Positions 22,498 to 32,015 of a stretch of DNA of 64,000 nt are shown here, piece after piece. The translations under genes were made by a program, and so were the position numbers. Where the stretch lies: NCBI RefSeq assembly GCF_009176645.1, contig NZ_AP019007.1:62001-126000 (forward strand), in the 5' to 3' direction. The number at the start of each line of letters is the position of its first letter. The stretch's first letter is position 1. The notes beneath the pieces are model-generated. The model saw nothing but the letters and a program-made list of their open reading frames with translations, made no database searches and was not told the origin of the DNA. Source of the stretch: Enterobacter oligotrophicus. Its GTDB lineage: Bacteria > Pseudomonadota > Gammaproteobacteria > Enterobacterales > Enterobacteriaceae.

Positions 22498-23943
22498 TTA
22501 TTTTAAAGGTGACGGTGTCACGCCCTGTGGGATCGGACACACGTACGGTTTTTCTGTGATGTGTTGTTCGAACTCTTCCCGGCATTTGTTTAGCAATTCT
22601 GCATCCTGCAGCAGATTAAGCGCGGTAGCGCCCAACACTTTTCCCGCCAGCAGCATGCCTTTATGGGCGATGGAGGTGCGCCCCTGTGCAACAAGCTGCC
22701 AGGTATGCAGCGGCGTGCCGACGGTAAAGCAGGGGCTGAAGCACTGCGCCACAGGCATCTTCCAGCTGACATCGCCTACATCGGTTGAACCTGCCAGCAC
22801 GTTATCGGTGATGGCATAAGGCGCGACGTCGTCCACCAGCAGCGTCTCCTGCTGACGACGGGCAAACGCTTTACCGGCTTCGCCACCCGTTGCGGCAATA
22901 TTTTTCAGGCTGTTTTGCAGGTCGTTGGGCGTCAGCGTGGCGCGGATCTCACGGGCAAACGCGCGTTCTTCTTCTGTCCAGTCCGGCGTACCGTAGTGTT
23001 GTAACGCGCGGTACATTGCCGCTTCGAGCGTGCGGTTCGGCAGGTAACTGGAGCAGGCTTTATCAAAACGGCACTCGACGGTGGTTTCGGTCATCATCGC
23101 CGCACCCTGGGCGATTTTCTCGATGCGTTGATAGATTTGCTGCGCGTCGGCCATCTCCGGGGCACGGATCAGGTACAGCACCTCGGCCTGGGCCTGCACC
23201 ACGTTTGGCGAAATCCCGCCGGTATCGGTAATGGCGTAGTGGACGCGCGCTTTCTCGATAATATGTTCGTTGAGGAAATTGGTGCCAGTGGTCATCAGCG
23301 TGACCGCATCCAGCGCGCTGCGTCCCAGGTGAGGGGAGTTTGCCGCGTGAGCCGCTATGCCATGAAAGCGCCAGGCGGCCTGAATATTGGCCAGCGTACT
23401 GACGTTAAACATCCCGGCAAAGGCTTCCGGGTGCCAGGTAACAGCGGCATCAACGTCGTCGAACAACCCCTCGCGCACCATGAAGGTTTTCCCGGAGCCG
23501 CCTTCTTCACCAGGACAGCCGTAAAAGCGCACCGTTCCGCTGCCGCCGTGTTGTTCGAGCCAGCTTTTCACCGCGACGGCACCCGCAAAGGCTGCTGTAC
23601 CCAACAGGTTGTGCCCGCAACCGTGACCGTTCGCGCCCGGCGTGGAAGATTGCGCGGTAGCGCAGTGCGCCTGCTGGCTTAATCCGGCCAGCGCGTCGTA
23701 CTCACCGAGCAGGGCGATAACGGGTTTCCCGCTGCCGAAGCTGGCAATAAACGCATTTGGAATGCCGCCCGCTTCGCGCGTGAGGGTGAACCCTTCAGCT
23801 TCCAGCGCGCTGGCGAGGCGCTCGGCTGACCAGAACTCTTCGAAACGGGTTTCAGGATGATCCCAGATCGCGTCGGCAATATCGGTAAACGTTTGACATC
23901 GTGTGTCGATCGCATCTTCAATAAAAGCGTAGTTTTCCTGCAT
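22498..23943 (-). CDS. abgB: AbgB, p-aminobenzoyl-glutamate hydrolase subunit B (M20)
   Basis: With AbgA it forms the cytoplasmic hydrolase that releases p-aminobenzoate and glutamate. The M20 metal-binding region is seen in [10 protein letters not shown] and [10 protein letters not shown], and the C-terminal His in VGTPLHTWQ. The length is 481 aa from MQENYAF. The abgA stop and the abgB start overlap as TAATG, indicating translational coupling. Confidence 0.94.
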   Translation of the reverse strand: MQENYAFIEDAIDTRCQTFTDIADAIWDHPETRFEEFWSAERLASALEAEGFTLTREAGGIPNAFIASFGSGKPVIALLGEYDALAGLSQQAHCATAQSSTPGANGHGCGHNLLGTAAFAGAVAVKSWLEQHGGSGTVRFYGCPGEEGGSGKTFMVREGLFDDVDAAVTWHPEAFAGMFNVSTLANIQAAWRFHGIAAHAANSPHLGRSALDAVTLMTTGTNFLNEHIIEKARVHYAITDTGGISPNVVQAQAEVLYLIRAPEMADAQQIYQRIEKIAQGAAMMTETTVECRFDKACSSYLPNRTLEAAMYRALQHYGTPDWTEEERAFAREIRATLTPNDLQNSLKNIAATGGEAGKAFARRQQETLLVDDVAPYAITDNVLAGSTDVGDVSWKMPVAQCFSPCFTVGTPLHTWQLVAQGRTSIAHKGMLLAGKVLGATALNLLQDAELLNKCREEFEQHITEKPYVCPIPQGVTPSPLK

Positions 23944-25253
23944 TACACACCTCGCGTCCACGGAAAATTGAGCGCAGTACGCGCCAGCGTTTCGACTGCG
24001 ACGGTCATGATGTTCTCGTCAAAATCGAATTTTTCGTTGTGATGTCCGGCGCTCAAATCGGTGCCAAACACCATATAGGAGGCCATTCCGCCGCTCTGCT
24101 GCACGCGAGCCATCATCAGCGTGGCATCTTCGGAGCCTGCCGGGGCTTTGACCTTATCAATCGCCTGCGTCACGCCGGAAACCTGACCGGCCTGTTCGCG
24201 CAGATAGTCGACCCAGGCCGGCGTTGGCGCGCTGGATGTTGCCGCCCCCATCAGACGCATCTCTGCTGTGACGCCATAGAGTGCTGCTGCGCCGTTAATC
24301 ACGGATTGCGCACGTTCGAACACGTACTGATTGATCGCTTCGCTTTCACCGCGGGTTTCAACTTTAAGCAGTGCGTTTGCGGGTACGACATTACGCCCGC
24401 TGCCCGCCTGCATTACGCCGACGTTGACGCGGGACGCGCCTTCGCTATGCGGGGCAATGCTGTGCAGGGCAAGCGCGGCCTGCGCCGCCGCAAGCAGGGC
24501 GTTACGACCCTCTTCCGGCTTGCCGCCTGCGTGTGCCGCCACGCCCGTAAACCGCACGTCGAATTTGGTGGTGGCCATAAAGTTATCGCTGCCGCAGATC
24601 ACCGTTCCGGCAGGGACGCCAGTACCGATATGAATGGCGGTAAAGTAGTCCACGCCGTCCAGGGCCCCGGCTGCGACCATTGCCCGCGCGCCGCGCGTGC
24701 CTTCTTCGGCAGGCTGGAAGATCAGCCTGATCGTGCCGTTCAGCTGCGCTTCGTTCTGTTTAAGAACCTGTGCCAGACCCAGACCAATGGTGGTGTGACC
24801 ATCGTGGCCGCAGGCATGCATCATCCCCGGATGACACGAAGCAAAGCCTTCCCGGAACGGGCGGTGGCTATCGTCAAGGGCTTCGCTCAAATCGAGCGCG
24901 TCCATATCCACGCGAAAAGCCAGCGTCGGCCCAGGGCGGCCGGTGTTCAGGGTTGCGACGATCCCGGTGAAACCGCCTTCAAACGGGGCAAGCCACTTCT
25001 CCGGTGCCCCTTGTTCACGGGCACGGGCAAATTCCTGCGCCAGCGTTGCCTCATCCGGTAGTCCCATCCGGCTTTCCGCGTCAATCACGTCGCGGCCCAT
25101 CGCCAGTTCATAACCCAGGTTATCTAAAATCTCCGCGACTTTTGCCGCCGTGCGAAATTCCACCCAACCGGATTCAGCGAAATGGTGAAAATCACGACGC
25201 CATGCGGTGAGTTGCGGCATTAACGTCTGGATGTTGTGCGCCAGTTGATCCAT
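23943..25253 (-). CDS. abgA: AbgA, p-aminobenzoyl-glutamate hydrolase subunit A (M20)
   Basis: M20-family amidohydrolase of 436 residues with the [10 protein letters not shown] metal motif (around 140), [11 protein letters not shown] and [10 protein letters not shown] near the end. I chose MDQLAHNIQ because AGGA lies about six bases upstream; it matches the E. coli length. It is the first gene of abgABT and lies divergent to abgR, with 175 bp between starts. Confidence 0.94.
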   Translation of the reverse strand: MDQLAHNIQTLMPQLTAWRRDFHHFAESGWVEFRTAAKVAEILDNLGYELAMGRDVIDAESRMGLPDEATLAQEFARAREQGAPEKWLAPFEGGFTGIVATLNTGRPGPTLAFRVDMDALDLSEALDDSHRPFREGFASCHPGMMHACGHDGHTTIGLGLAQVLKQNEAQLNGTIRLIFQPAEEGTRGARAMVAAGALDGVDYFTAIHIGTGVPAGTVICGSDNFMATTKFDVRFTGVAAHAGGKPEEGRNALLAAAQAALALHSIAPHSEGASRVNVGVMQAGSGRNVVPANALLKVETRGESEAINQYVFERAQSVINGAAALYGVTAEMRLMGAATSSAPTPAWVDYLREQAGQVSGVTQAIDKVKAPAGSEDATLMMARVQQSGGMASYMVFGTDLSAGHHNEKFDFDENIMTVAVETLARTALNFPWTRGV

Positions 25254-25428
25254 ATCTTTTCCTGTCATCATTAAAATATGTGAACTGCTTCACGCTGTGA
25301 TAGTTTTTACTTATCACTAACCGTTTTTTCACAGTTTTAACCGTTCAGGAATTACCCTCGCACATCCCTTTCCATTAAAGTAGATGACAGTTTCTTTACT
25401 CTGATAAACAACGGTTATCGGTCGGGCT

Positions 25429-26340
25429 ATGTCATTTCAGATTAAATTTCATCAGATTCGCGCCTTTGTGGAAGTGGCTCGCCAGGGCAGTATTCGCGGT
25501 GCCAGCAGGACGCTTAATCTCTCGCAACCCGCATTGACCAAATCGATCAAAGAGCTGGAAGAGGGAATGGCGGCGCAGCTTTTCGTGCGCAGGAGTAAGG
25601 GCGTCGCATTGACAGAATGCGGTGAAGGGTTTTATCAGCGCGCCAGACTGATTCTGGAGGAGCTGCGTGCCGCGCAGGATGATATCCGCCAGCAGCAGGG
25701 GCAGCTGGCCGGGCAAATCAATATCGGGATGGGAGCCAGTGTTTCGCGCACGTTAATGCCCGCAGTGATTACGCGCTTTCATGCTCAGCATCCGCAGGTC
25801 AACGTGCGGATTATGGAAGGGCAACTGGTATCGATGATTAATGAATTACGTCAGGGCGAGCTGGATTTCACCATTAATACCTATTATCAGGGACCTTACG
25901 ACCACGAATTTACCTTTGAAAAACTGTTTGAAAAGCCCTTTGCGGTATTTTGTCGGGAGGGACATCCGGCCATTGGGACAACATCCATTAATGACCTTTT
26001 ACATTATAACTGGACCATGCCCACGCCGCGGGGGAGTTATTATAAGCAATTAGAAGATGTGTTTAGCCATCTTTCACAAGTACCGCGAATTGGGATCGTC
26101 TGTGAAACTTTCTCCTCCTGTATAAGCCTGGTTGCGCAAAGCGATTTCTTGAGTATTCTGCCGCAGGAGCTTGGCTGTGATCCGCTTCTGGCCCACCGTC
26201 TGGTGATGCTCCCTGTCGTCGAATCGCTGCCTAAAGCAGCTTATTATTTAATTCAGCGTCGTGATTCCCGGCAGACGCCACTGGCTGAATCATTAATAAC
26301 GCAATTCAGAAGAGAAGCGCGAAAATTAATTTCACAATAA
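25429..26340 (+). CDS. abgR: AbgR, LysR-type regulator of the abg operon
   Basis: 303 residues. The N-terminal winged helix-turn-helix (FVEVARQGSIRGASRTLNLSQ then PALTKSIKELE) is followed by a LysR effector domain. Divergent position next to abgA is the standard layout for a LysR regulator and its target. p-Aminobenzoyl-glutamate or a relative is the likely co-inducer, by inference. Confidence 0.93.
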   Translation: MSFQIKFHQIRAFVEVARQGSIRGASRTLNLSQPALTKSIKELEEGMAAQLFVRRSKGVALTECGEGFYQRARLILEELRAAQDDIRQQQGQLAGQINIGMGASVSRTLMPAVITRFHAQHPQVNVRIMEGQLVSMINELRQGELDFTINTYYQGPYDHEFTFEKLFEKPFAVFCREGHPAIGTTSINDLLHYNWTMPTPRGSYYKQLEDVFSHLSQVPRIGIVCETFSSCISLVAQSDFLSILPQELGCDPLLAHRLVMLPVVESLPKAAYYLIQRRDSRQTPLAESLITQFRREARKLISQ

Positions 26341-26359
26341 AATTAAAGAATAAAAAAAC

Positions 26360-26387
26360 AGAGTCTGTCCGACATCAGACAGACTCT
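26360..26387 (+). terminator. hairpin after abgR, probable terminator
   Basis: AGAGTCTGTC and GACAGACTCT form a perfect 10-bp stem with an 8-nt loop, 20 bp past the abgR stop. The T-run is poor, so termination may be weak or the hairpin may only protect the 3' end. Confidence 0.5.
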
Positions 26388-26634
26388 ATAGTACACACAG
26401 CAGTGCGTCCTTTCGCGGAGCCCACGTGTTATATCCATTAGGCAGGTTAATGTAGTTATAACAGTTTTCGGTCAAAATGAAAGTCACTGGAGTGATTGAT
26501 TTCACGAAATTTTAACTTAAATTTTGTATGTTATCCTGGCTGAAATTTTAGTTAAGGGTGGTTTAAATTTCGGGCACACGCTTTTATTTTTATCAGCGTA
26601 ATATTTGTTCACTGCGTGTGACGCCAGCCCGTTA

Positions 26635-26663
26635 TTGAGGCCCATCGCTGCCGCAGGTATAGT
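26635..26663 (+). promoter_or_regulatory. sigma-70 promoter of smrA
   Basis: TTGAGG and TATAGT are separated by 17 bp and end 29 bp before the smrA ATG. A GGAGG Shine-Dalgarno follows at about 26683. Confidence 0.6.
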
Positions 26664-26692
26664 ACAGGCTCAGATGTAGCCGGAGGATTTCC

Positions 26693-27256
26693 ATGAACCC
26701 TGACGACAAATCACTTTTTCTTGACGCCATGGAAGATGTCCAGCCCCTGAAACGTTGCACGGATATCCACTGGCAGCAAAGTCGTAATACCCGGACCCGC
26801 CAGGACATCGATACCGAACAGCTCGACAACTTTCTGACCCTGGGTTTCCTGGAGTTATTGCCGCTTGAAGAGCCGCTGGCGTTCCAGCGCGAAGGCGTTC
26901 AGCAGGGCGTTATTGATAAGCTACGTTCCGGTAAATATTCCCGTCAGGCGAGCTTAAACCTGTTGCGACAGCCCGCCGAACGCTGTCGCCAGATGCTGTA
27001 CGCCTTTATCCGTCAGGCCAGTCGTGACGGGTTACGAAACCTGATCATTATTCACGGGAAAGGGCGCGAGCAGAATTCGCATCCTAATGTCGTGCGCAGC
27101 TATCTGGCACGCTGGTTAACCGAGTTCGAAGAAGTGCAGGCGTTCTGTGTGGCGCTGCCGCATCACGGCGGCAGCGGGGCTTGCTATGTTTCACTGCGAA
27201 AATCCGACGAAGCGAAACAGGAGAACTGGGAACGGCACGCCAAGCGCAGCCGTTGA
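26693..27256 (+). CDS. smrA: SmrA, Smr-domain DNA endonuclease family protein
   Basis: 187 residues, same length as E. coli SmrA (YdaL). The Smr domain occupies about 80-175 and carries LIIHGKGREQNSH and HHGGSGACYVSLRK, the conserved features of MutS2-type Smr domains with nicking activity. It is preceded by GGAGG and a recognisable promoter. It converges with the downstream chemoreceptor gene. Confidence 0.92.
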   Translation: MNPDDKSLFLDAMEDVQPLKRCTDIHWQQSRNTRTRQDIDTEQLDNFLTLGFLELLPLEEPLAFQREGVQQGVIDKLRSGKYSRQASLNLLRQPAERCRQMLYAFIRQASRDGLRNLIIIHGKGREQNSHPNVVRSYLARWLTEFEEVQAFCVALPHHGGSGACYVSLRKSDEAKQENWERHAKRSR

Positions 27257-27265
27257 CGACACGGT

Positions 27266-28924
27266 TTAGAACGTTTCCCAGTTATTGTCGCCTGACGCAC
27301 TGACCGTGGCCGGGCGCAACAGCTGCGGTGTTTTTGTATTTTTCGGGCGCGGGGCGGCGTTTTCCTGCACGTTCAGGCGGAATGCCGCCACGGCCTGACG
27401 CAGCTGTTCTGACTGATCTTCCAGTGCGGCAGCGGCCGTAGCGGATTGTTGCACTAGCGCGGCGTTTTGCTGCGTCACGCTGTCCATCTGCGACACGGCC
27501 AGGCTTACCTGTTCAATACCCCGGCTCTGTTCATCGGACGCCGAGGAAATCTCGCCCATAATATCGGTCACGCGGGTGACGGCGGCAACAATCTCCTTCA
27601 TGGTTGCTCCTGCCTCGCTCACCTGCTCAGAACCGGTACTTACCCGGCTGACGGAGTTCTCGATAAGCCCTTTGATCTCTTTCGCGGCCTGCGCACTGCG
27701 GCTGGCCAGAGTACGGACTTCACCTGCCACGACCGCAAAGCCGCGCCCTTGCTCCCCGGCACGCGCTGCTTCCACCGCCGCGTTGAGCGCCAGGATGTTG
27801 GTCTGGAACGCGATGCTGTCAATCACGCCGGTAATATGCGCAATTTGCTGTGAACTGTCGGCAATTTCGGTCATAGTGCGAACAACGTTATCGACCACGC
27901 GACCACCGCGCGCGGCGGTTTCAGAGGCATTTTTTGCCAGCAGCGTGGCCTGTCGGGCGTTATCGGAGTTCTGCTTAACCGTTGCGGTCAGCTCTTCCAT
28001 GCTGGCGGCGGTCTCCTCCAGCGAGGCGGCCTGCTGCTCGGTACGGGCGGAGAGGTCATTGCTTCCGGCTGCAATTTCGCCTGCGCCAGTGTAGATGGCG
28101 TCAGTGCTACCGCGCACAGCGCTGACCGTGCTCACCAGCGACAGCTGCATCTCATGAAGACCGGCTGCCAGCTGGCCCATTTCATTGCGGCCAGAGATAT
28201 CGACATTTTGCGTGAGATCGCCCCCCGCGATGGTACGGATGTGGTTCATAATGGTTTTGAGCGGTTTTAACAGCAGGTATTGTAAACCCTGCCAGATCAC
28301 CACCAGTACGGCGATAACGGCCAGGAAAATGGCTGCCAGCGTCCACTGCATCTGGGTAAAGCTGCTCTGATTTTCTTCGGCGGCAGCTTTAAGTAACGTG
28401 TTGTTTTCGGCGCGCCAGCGGTTGTAGACCGCTTCCATATCATCCTGCGCCTGCTGGGCATCCAGGTCGCCATACGCCTGATAATTGTCTGCACGCAGAT
28501 ACTCAATCGACAGACGCATCACTTCATGCATCTGATTCCAGGATTTCTGCATCTCCTCGGTTAATGCCGCGTTTTGGCCGTTAACCTGCGGCATTTTCTG
28601 CCAGTCTTTGTTATAGGCTTCGGCTTTAGTCAGGGACTCACTGGCCGTACCCAGCAGCGTGTTGATAGCAGCCAGGGAGGCAGGATCGCGCTGGTTTTTC
28701 AGGTAGCGGATCGCCACGCGTGTGATGGTAACGCGTGTTTTGACCAGTGTATTGACGCTGTCGCTCAGGCTTTCCTGCTGGGCATTCAGAACGCCGGAGT
28801 TCTGGAAATTATGGCGATCGTTGTTAACGGCGGAGTAGAACAACCCTCCCGTGACAACTTGCAGCAGACAGAATATGGTGAGAGCAAAGATAATACCGGT
28901 AATCACGTGCAGATTTTTCAGCAT
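27266..28924 (-). CDS. Tsr/Tar-like methyl-accepting chemotaxis protein
   Basis: 552-residue transmembrane chemoreceptor: TM1 (about 9-29), a periplasmic four-helix ligand domain, TM2 (about 192-212), HAMP and a cytoplasmic signalling hairpin with the invariant tip [20 protein letters not shown]. The C-terminus is NNWETF, i.e. the NWETF pentapeptide that docks CheR and CheB, so it is a high-abundance-type receptor. The amino-acid pocket motif [12 protein letters not shown] resembles Tsr TRNTLNRAGIRY and keeps its three arginines, but the Asn is replaced by Thr. An amino acid or related ligand is likely; identity as Tsr itself is not claimed. Confidence 0.9.
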   Translation of the reverse strand: MLKNLHVITGIIFALTIFCLLQVVTGGLFYSAVNNDRHNFQNSGVLNAQQESLSDSVNTLVKTRVTITRVAIRYLKNQRDPASLAAINTLLGTASESLTKAEAYNKDWQKMPQVNGQNAALTEEMQKSWNQMHEVMRLSIEYLRADNYQAYGDLDAQQAQDDMEAVYNRWRAENNTLLKAAAEENQSSFTQMQWTLAAIFLAVIAVLVVIWQGLQYLLLKPLKTIMNHIRTIAGGDLTQNVDISGRNEMGQLAAGLHEMQLSLVSTVSAVRGSTDAIYTGAGEIAAGSNDLSARTEQQAASLEETAASMEELTATVKQNSDNARQATLLAKNASETAARGGRVVDNVVRTMTEIADSSQQIAHITGVIDSIAFQTNILALNAAVEAARAGEQGRGFAVVAGEVRTLASRSAQAAKEIKGLIENSVSRVSTGSEQVSEAGATMKEIVAAVTRVTDIMGEISSASDEQSRGIEQVSLAVSQMDSVTQQNAALVQQSATAAAALEDQSEQLRQAVAAFRLNVQENAAPRPKNTKTPQLLRPATVSASGDNNWETF

Positions 28925-29066
28925 AGCGGTCGTCCGTTATAGAGGCAGGGGTTACACAACTACTATCGTCGTAGCGAAATTAAACTTTAATTTAACTATT
29001 GCTTAACTAATGGTTCCGTCACGGAACCTGTTGTAAATCCGGATCATTTTTATGAGGAAGGTCGAC

Positions 29067-29933
29067 ATGAGTAGCACTGATAAAAGCGGAACATATGCCT
29101 TAGGAACTCGAACTGTTAAGCGGCTCGGCTATGGTGCGATGCAGCTTGCCGGGCCTGGGGTTTTCGGCCCGCCGAAGGATAAAGAGGCGGCGCTGGCGGT
29201 GCTCCGCGAGGCGGTGGCGTCGGGCGTTAATCACATTGATACCAGTGATTTTTACGGCCCACATGTCACCAATCAGCTTATTCGCGAGGCACTTCATCCG
29301 TATCGGGACGATTTGACTATTGTGACCAAGATTGGTGCCCGGCGTGGCGATGATGCTTCCTGGCTACCCGCCTTTTCGCCGCAAGAGCTGACGCAGGCGG
29401 TGCATGACAACCTGCGTAATCTGGCGCTGGATGTGCTGGACGTGGTCAATTTGCGGATCATGTTTAGTACGCACGGCCCGGCAGAAGGATCGATTGCAGA
29501 GCCGCTGACGACGCTCGCGGAGCTGCAGCAGCAGGGGCTGGTCCGCCATATCGGGCTGAGCAACGTAACCGCTGCTCAGGTCGCGGAAGCGCAGAAGATC
29601 GTGTCCGTTGTTTGCGTACAGAACATGTACAACATTGTGAATCGCGGCGATGACGCGCTGGTTGATTCGCTTGCGCAGCAGGGGATTGCGTATGTGCCGT
29701 TCTTCCCGCTGGGCGGGTTTACACCGCTACAATCTTCCGGACTGCAGGCGGTTGCAGATTCGCTGGGCGCAACGGCAATGCAGGTCGCGCTGGCATGGCT
29801 GCTGCAGCGTTCGCCGAATATTCTGCTGATCCCCGGCACATCATCCGTGGCGCATCTGCGGCAAAACCTGGCTGCGGCAGATCTGGTGTTGCCACCTGAC
29901 GCGCTTGCTACGCTGAATTCGCTGGTAGATTAA
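29067..29933 (+). CDS. ydbC: YdbC-like aldo/keto reductase
   Basis: 288 residues, strongly similar to E. coli YdbC (motifs LGYGAMQLAGPGVFGPP, HIDTSDFYGPHVTNQ, VTKIGARRG, SPNILLIPGTSSVAHLR). The catalytic tetrad Asp/Tyr/Lys is visible in these motifs. It should reduce aldehydes with NADPH in the cytoplasm; the natural substrate is unknown, though pyridoxal has been proposed for relatives. The internal Met is preferred because AGGAAGG lies 5 bases before it. A terminator follows at 29946. Confidence 0.88.
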   Translation: MSSTDKSGTYALGTRTVKRLGYGAMQLAGPGVFGPPKDKEAALAVLREAVASGVNHIDTSDFYGPHVTNQLIREALHPYRDDLTIVTKIGARRGDDASWLPAFSPQELTQAVHDNLRNLALDVLDVVNLRIMFSTHGPAEGSIAEPLTTLAELQQQGLVRHIGLSNVTAAQVAEAQKIVSVVCVQNMYNIVNRGDDALVDSLAQQGIAYVPFFPLGGFTPLQSSGLQAVADSLGATAMQVALAWLLQRSPNILLIPGTSSVAHLRQNLAAADLVLPPDALATLNSLVD

Positions 29934-29945
29934 CCACTGCATGGG

Positions 29946-29980
29946 CAAAGCCCGACGGGAGCATCCGGGCTTTGTGTTTC
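29946..29980 (+). terminator. terminator after ydbC
   Basis: AAAGCCCG and CGGGCTTT form an 8-bp stem with an 11-nt loop, followed by TGTGTTT. Confidence 0.7.
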
Positions 29981-30035
29981 TGCATACCCCATCTGGTCGT
30001 TCTGACGGCTACCATCCAAACGTGAAGGATAGAAT

Positions 30036-31424
30036 ATGGATTTTAAGACAGTGAAGTTGCAGGCCATACCCGCGCCACAGGGATTTCCGGATGTGCCGCC
30101 CGTGCCGCTCTCGGATGCCACCATTCAGACACGTAAAGACAAACTTCTTATAGGCATGAAGGCTGAAGGGTTTGACGCGCTGATTATTTATGCCGACAAA
30201 GAGCACGGCAGCAATTTCGAATATCTGACCGGTTTTATTCCTCGTTTTGAAGAGGGACTGCTGGTTCTGAAGAAGAGCGGGGAGGCGGCCGTTATTCTCG
30301 GCAATGAAAATCTCAAAATGGCGGCGCATTCGCGCATTCCGGTGGCGCTGAAGCATAGCCCTTATTTCTCATTGCCCAATCAGCCAATGGATAACGAAAA
30401 ACCACTGGAAGCGTTATTCCATGAACTGGGTCTGCAAAACCTGGCGCGCATTGGGTTAGTGGGCTGGAAAATGTTTACCGCGACCCACGCAGATAATAAG
30501 CAGTTCTTTGATTTACCCTGTTTTATTGTTGATGCCATCAGAAACAGTGTTTCTGCCGGTGCGGTCATTGAAAACGCCGCGCATCTTTTTATTGGCGGAG
30601 ATAAGGGCGCGCGTATCACTAATAACGCCAACGAAATCGCGCACTACGAGTATGGCGCAAACCTCGCCTCGACCTGCATGCTGAACGCCATGAATGCCGT
30701 TGAGCCAGGTATTCGCGAGGCAGAGTTAGGCCATTATCTTACGGCGGAAGGCCAGTACAATACGGTCGTGACCATCGCGGCAGCCGGGCAACGCTTTGAA
30801 AAAGCGAATCTTTATCCGACATACAAGCCATTGCAACGAGGTCAACCGCTTTCCATGACTACCGGTTTTAAAGGCGGATTATCCAGCCGTACCGGGTTCA
30901 TCATTGCCGACGAAAGTGAGCTGCCGACAACGCAGAAAGATTATCTCAATCGTGTAGCAAAACCTTATTTCGCTGCCATCGTGACGTGGCTTGAAAATAT
31001 CCACATCGGCATGAAAGGTGGCGAAATATATTCACTTATTGAGAATGTTCTTCCTAAAGAGAAATACGGCTGGCATCTGAATCCGGGCCATCTCAGCGCC
31101 GACGAAGAGTGGATGTCATCCCCCATTTTTAAACACTCTACACAAACGCTAAAAAGCGGCATGATCCTGCAGATCGATATTATTCCGTCCGTGAAGGGAT
31201 ATACGGGCACCAGCGCTGAGGAGAGTATTGCCCTGGCGGATCGTGAACTTCAGGCTGAGATCCGGCGTGCCTGGCCTGAACTTTGGGCGCGCATCGAAAC
31301 CCGTAAGCGGTATATCGTTGACGTGCTTAACGTTAAACTGAGTGACGACGTCATTCCGCTATCCAGTACGGTCGCCTATTTACGGCCTTTCTTGCTTGCG
31401 AAGGATAAAGCGTTTACCTGCTGA
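30036..31424 (+). CDS. M24 (Xaa-Pro dipeptidase/creatinase-like) protein lacking metal ligands
   Basis: 462 residues with a creatinase-like N-terminal domain (about 28-165) and a pita-bread C-terminal domain (about 190-430). In active M24 peptidases two Asp in the D-x-G...GY-x-SD motif bind metal. Here the equivalent segment reads SMTTGFKGGLSSRTG (273-287) and both Asp are missing. A His (352, NPGHLSADE) and a late Glu (395/396) remain, and the usual EP motif is DIIP (381-384). It is therefore probably not a dinuclear metallopeptidase; creatinase, which needs no metal, shares this fold. Expression context gives no clue: ydbC and umuDC flank it. Confidence 0.72.
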   Translation: MDFKTVKLQAIPAPQGFPDVPPVPLSDATIQTRKDKLLIGMKAEGFDALIIYADKEHGSNFEYLTGFIPRFEEGLLVLKKSGEAAVILGNENLKMAAHSRIPVALKHSPYFSLPNQPMDNEKPLEALFHELGLQNLARIGLVGWKMFTATHADNKQFFDLPCFIVDAIRNSVSAGAVIENAAHLFIGGDKGARITNNANEIAHYEYGANLASTCMLNAMNAVEPGIREAELGHYLTAEGQYNTVVTIAAAGQRFEKANLYPTYKPLQRGQPLSMTTGFKGGLSSRTGFIIADESELPTTQKDYLNRVAKPYFAAIVTWLENIHIGMKGGEIYSLIENVLPKEKYGWHLNPGHLSADEEWMSSPIFKHSTQTLKSGMILQIDIIPSVKGYTGTSAEESIALADRELQAEIRRAWPELWARIETRKRYIVDVLNVKLSDDVIPLSSTVAYLRPFLLAKDKAFTC

Positions 31425-31430
31425 CCATAC

Positions 31431-31457
31431 CTGACCCGGCATGGTGTGCCGGGTCAG
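31431..31457 (+). terminator. hairpin after the M24-like gene
   Basis: CTGACCCGGC and GCCGGGTCAG form a perfect 10-bp stem with a 7-nt loop, starting 7 bp after the stop codon. There is no strong T-run. Confidence 0.55.
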
Positions 31458-31541
31458 ATGCCTGAATTAAATCTCCTCAGAGTTCAATACGTTTGCGTTG
31501 TAAGTCCGGAAAGTGCCTTGATCCCTGCCAGCAATCCGTAA

Positions 31542-31561
31542 TACTGTATTTATATACAGTA
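31542..31561 (+). promoter_or_regulatory. LexA (SOS) box of umuDC
   Basis: TACTGTATTTATATACAGTA differs from the ideal SOS box TACTGTATATATATACAGTA at one position. It lies 20 bp before the umuD start and predicts tight repression by LexA with late SOS induction. Confidence 0.95.
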
Positions 31562-31580
31562 CAAAGCAGGAAAGGCATTT

Positions 31581-32015
31581 ATGAGCACTCTCTTTTCTTA
31601 TCACCCCCGGCAATACGTTGAATTACCGCTGTTTGTCGAGCGCGTTGCCTGTGGCTTTCCAAGCCCGGCGCAGGATTATATTGAAGATCGTCTCGATCTT
31701 AACCGGCTGGCGGTAAGGCATCCCAGCGCGACGTACTTTGTGAAGGTCAGCGGGGATTCCATGATCGGGGCAGGGATTGGCGACGGCGACCTGCTGGTGG
31801 TCGATCGTTCACTGGACGCCGGGCATGGCGATATCGTTGTGGCAGCCGTGGCCGGAGAATTTACGGTGAAAGAGCTACAAACCCGTCCGGTGCTGAGGCT
31901 GGTTCCGCACAATGCCCGCTATCAGCCTATTACGTTTCAGTCTGAAGAAGAGTTGCAGATCTTCGGTGTCGTCACCCATACGCTCAAAACGCATAAACAT
32001 GTTCGCGCTGGTTGA
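31581..32015 (+). CDS. umuD: UmuD, SOS-cleaved accessory subunit of DNA polymerase V
   Basis: 144 residues. Cleavage site Cys24-Gly25, nucleophile Ser60 (SGDSM) and general base Lys97 (FTVKEL) sit at exactly the E. coli numbers. RecA-stimulated self-cleavage yields UmuD', which joins UmuC as Pol V. The N-terminus is more divergent than the protease core. It overlaps umuC by 17 bp, the usual operon arrangement, and is controlled by the SOS box at 31542. Confidence 0.94.
   Translation: MSTLFSYHPRQYVELPLFVERVACGFPSPAQDYIEDRLDLNRLAVRHPSATYFVKVSGDSMIGAGIGDGDLLVVDRSLDAGHGDIVVAAVAGEFTVKELQTRPVLRLVPHNARYQPITFQSEEELQIFGVVTHTLKTHKHVRAG

Larger units (their letters stand above)
26341..26692. other. intergenic region abgR-smrA
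   Basis: 352 bp. It starts with a 10-bp stem hairpin (26360-26387), then AT-rich DNA with an IR TCACTGGAGTGA (26484-26495). It ends with a good sigma-70 promoter for smrA (26635-26663). No ORF or known small RNA was recognised. Confidence 0.5.

Noticed and set aside
24039..25061. 340-codon plus-strand ORF opposite abgA
   Set aside because: Shadow of the high-GC abgA gene; the protein looks random and has no ribosome-binding site.
31912..31998. 29-codon N-terminal extension of umuC
   Set aside because: It lies inside umuD, and catalytic Asp6 of UmuC numbering requires the later start.
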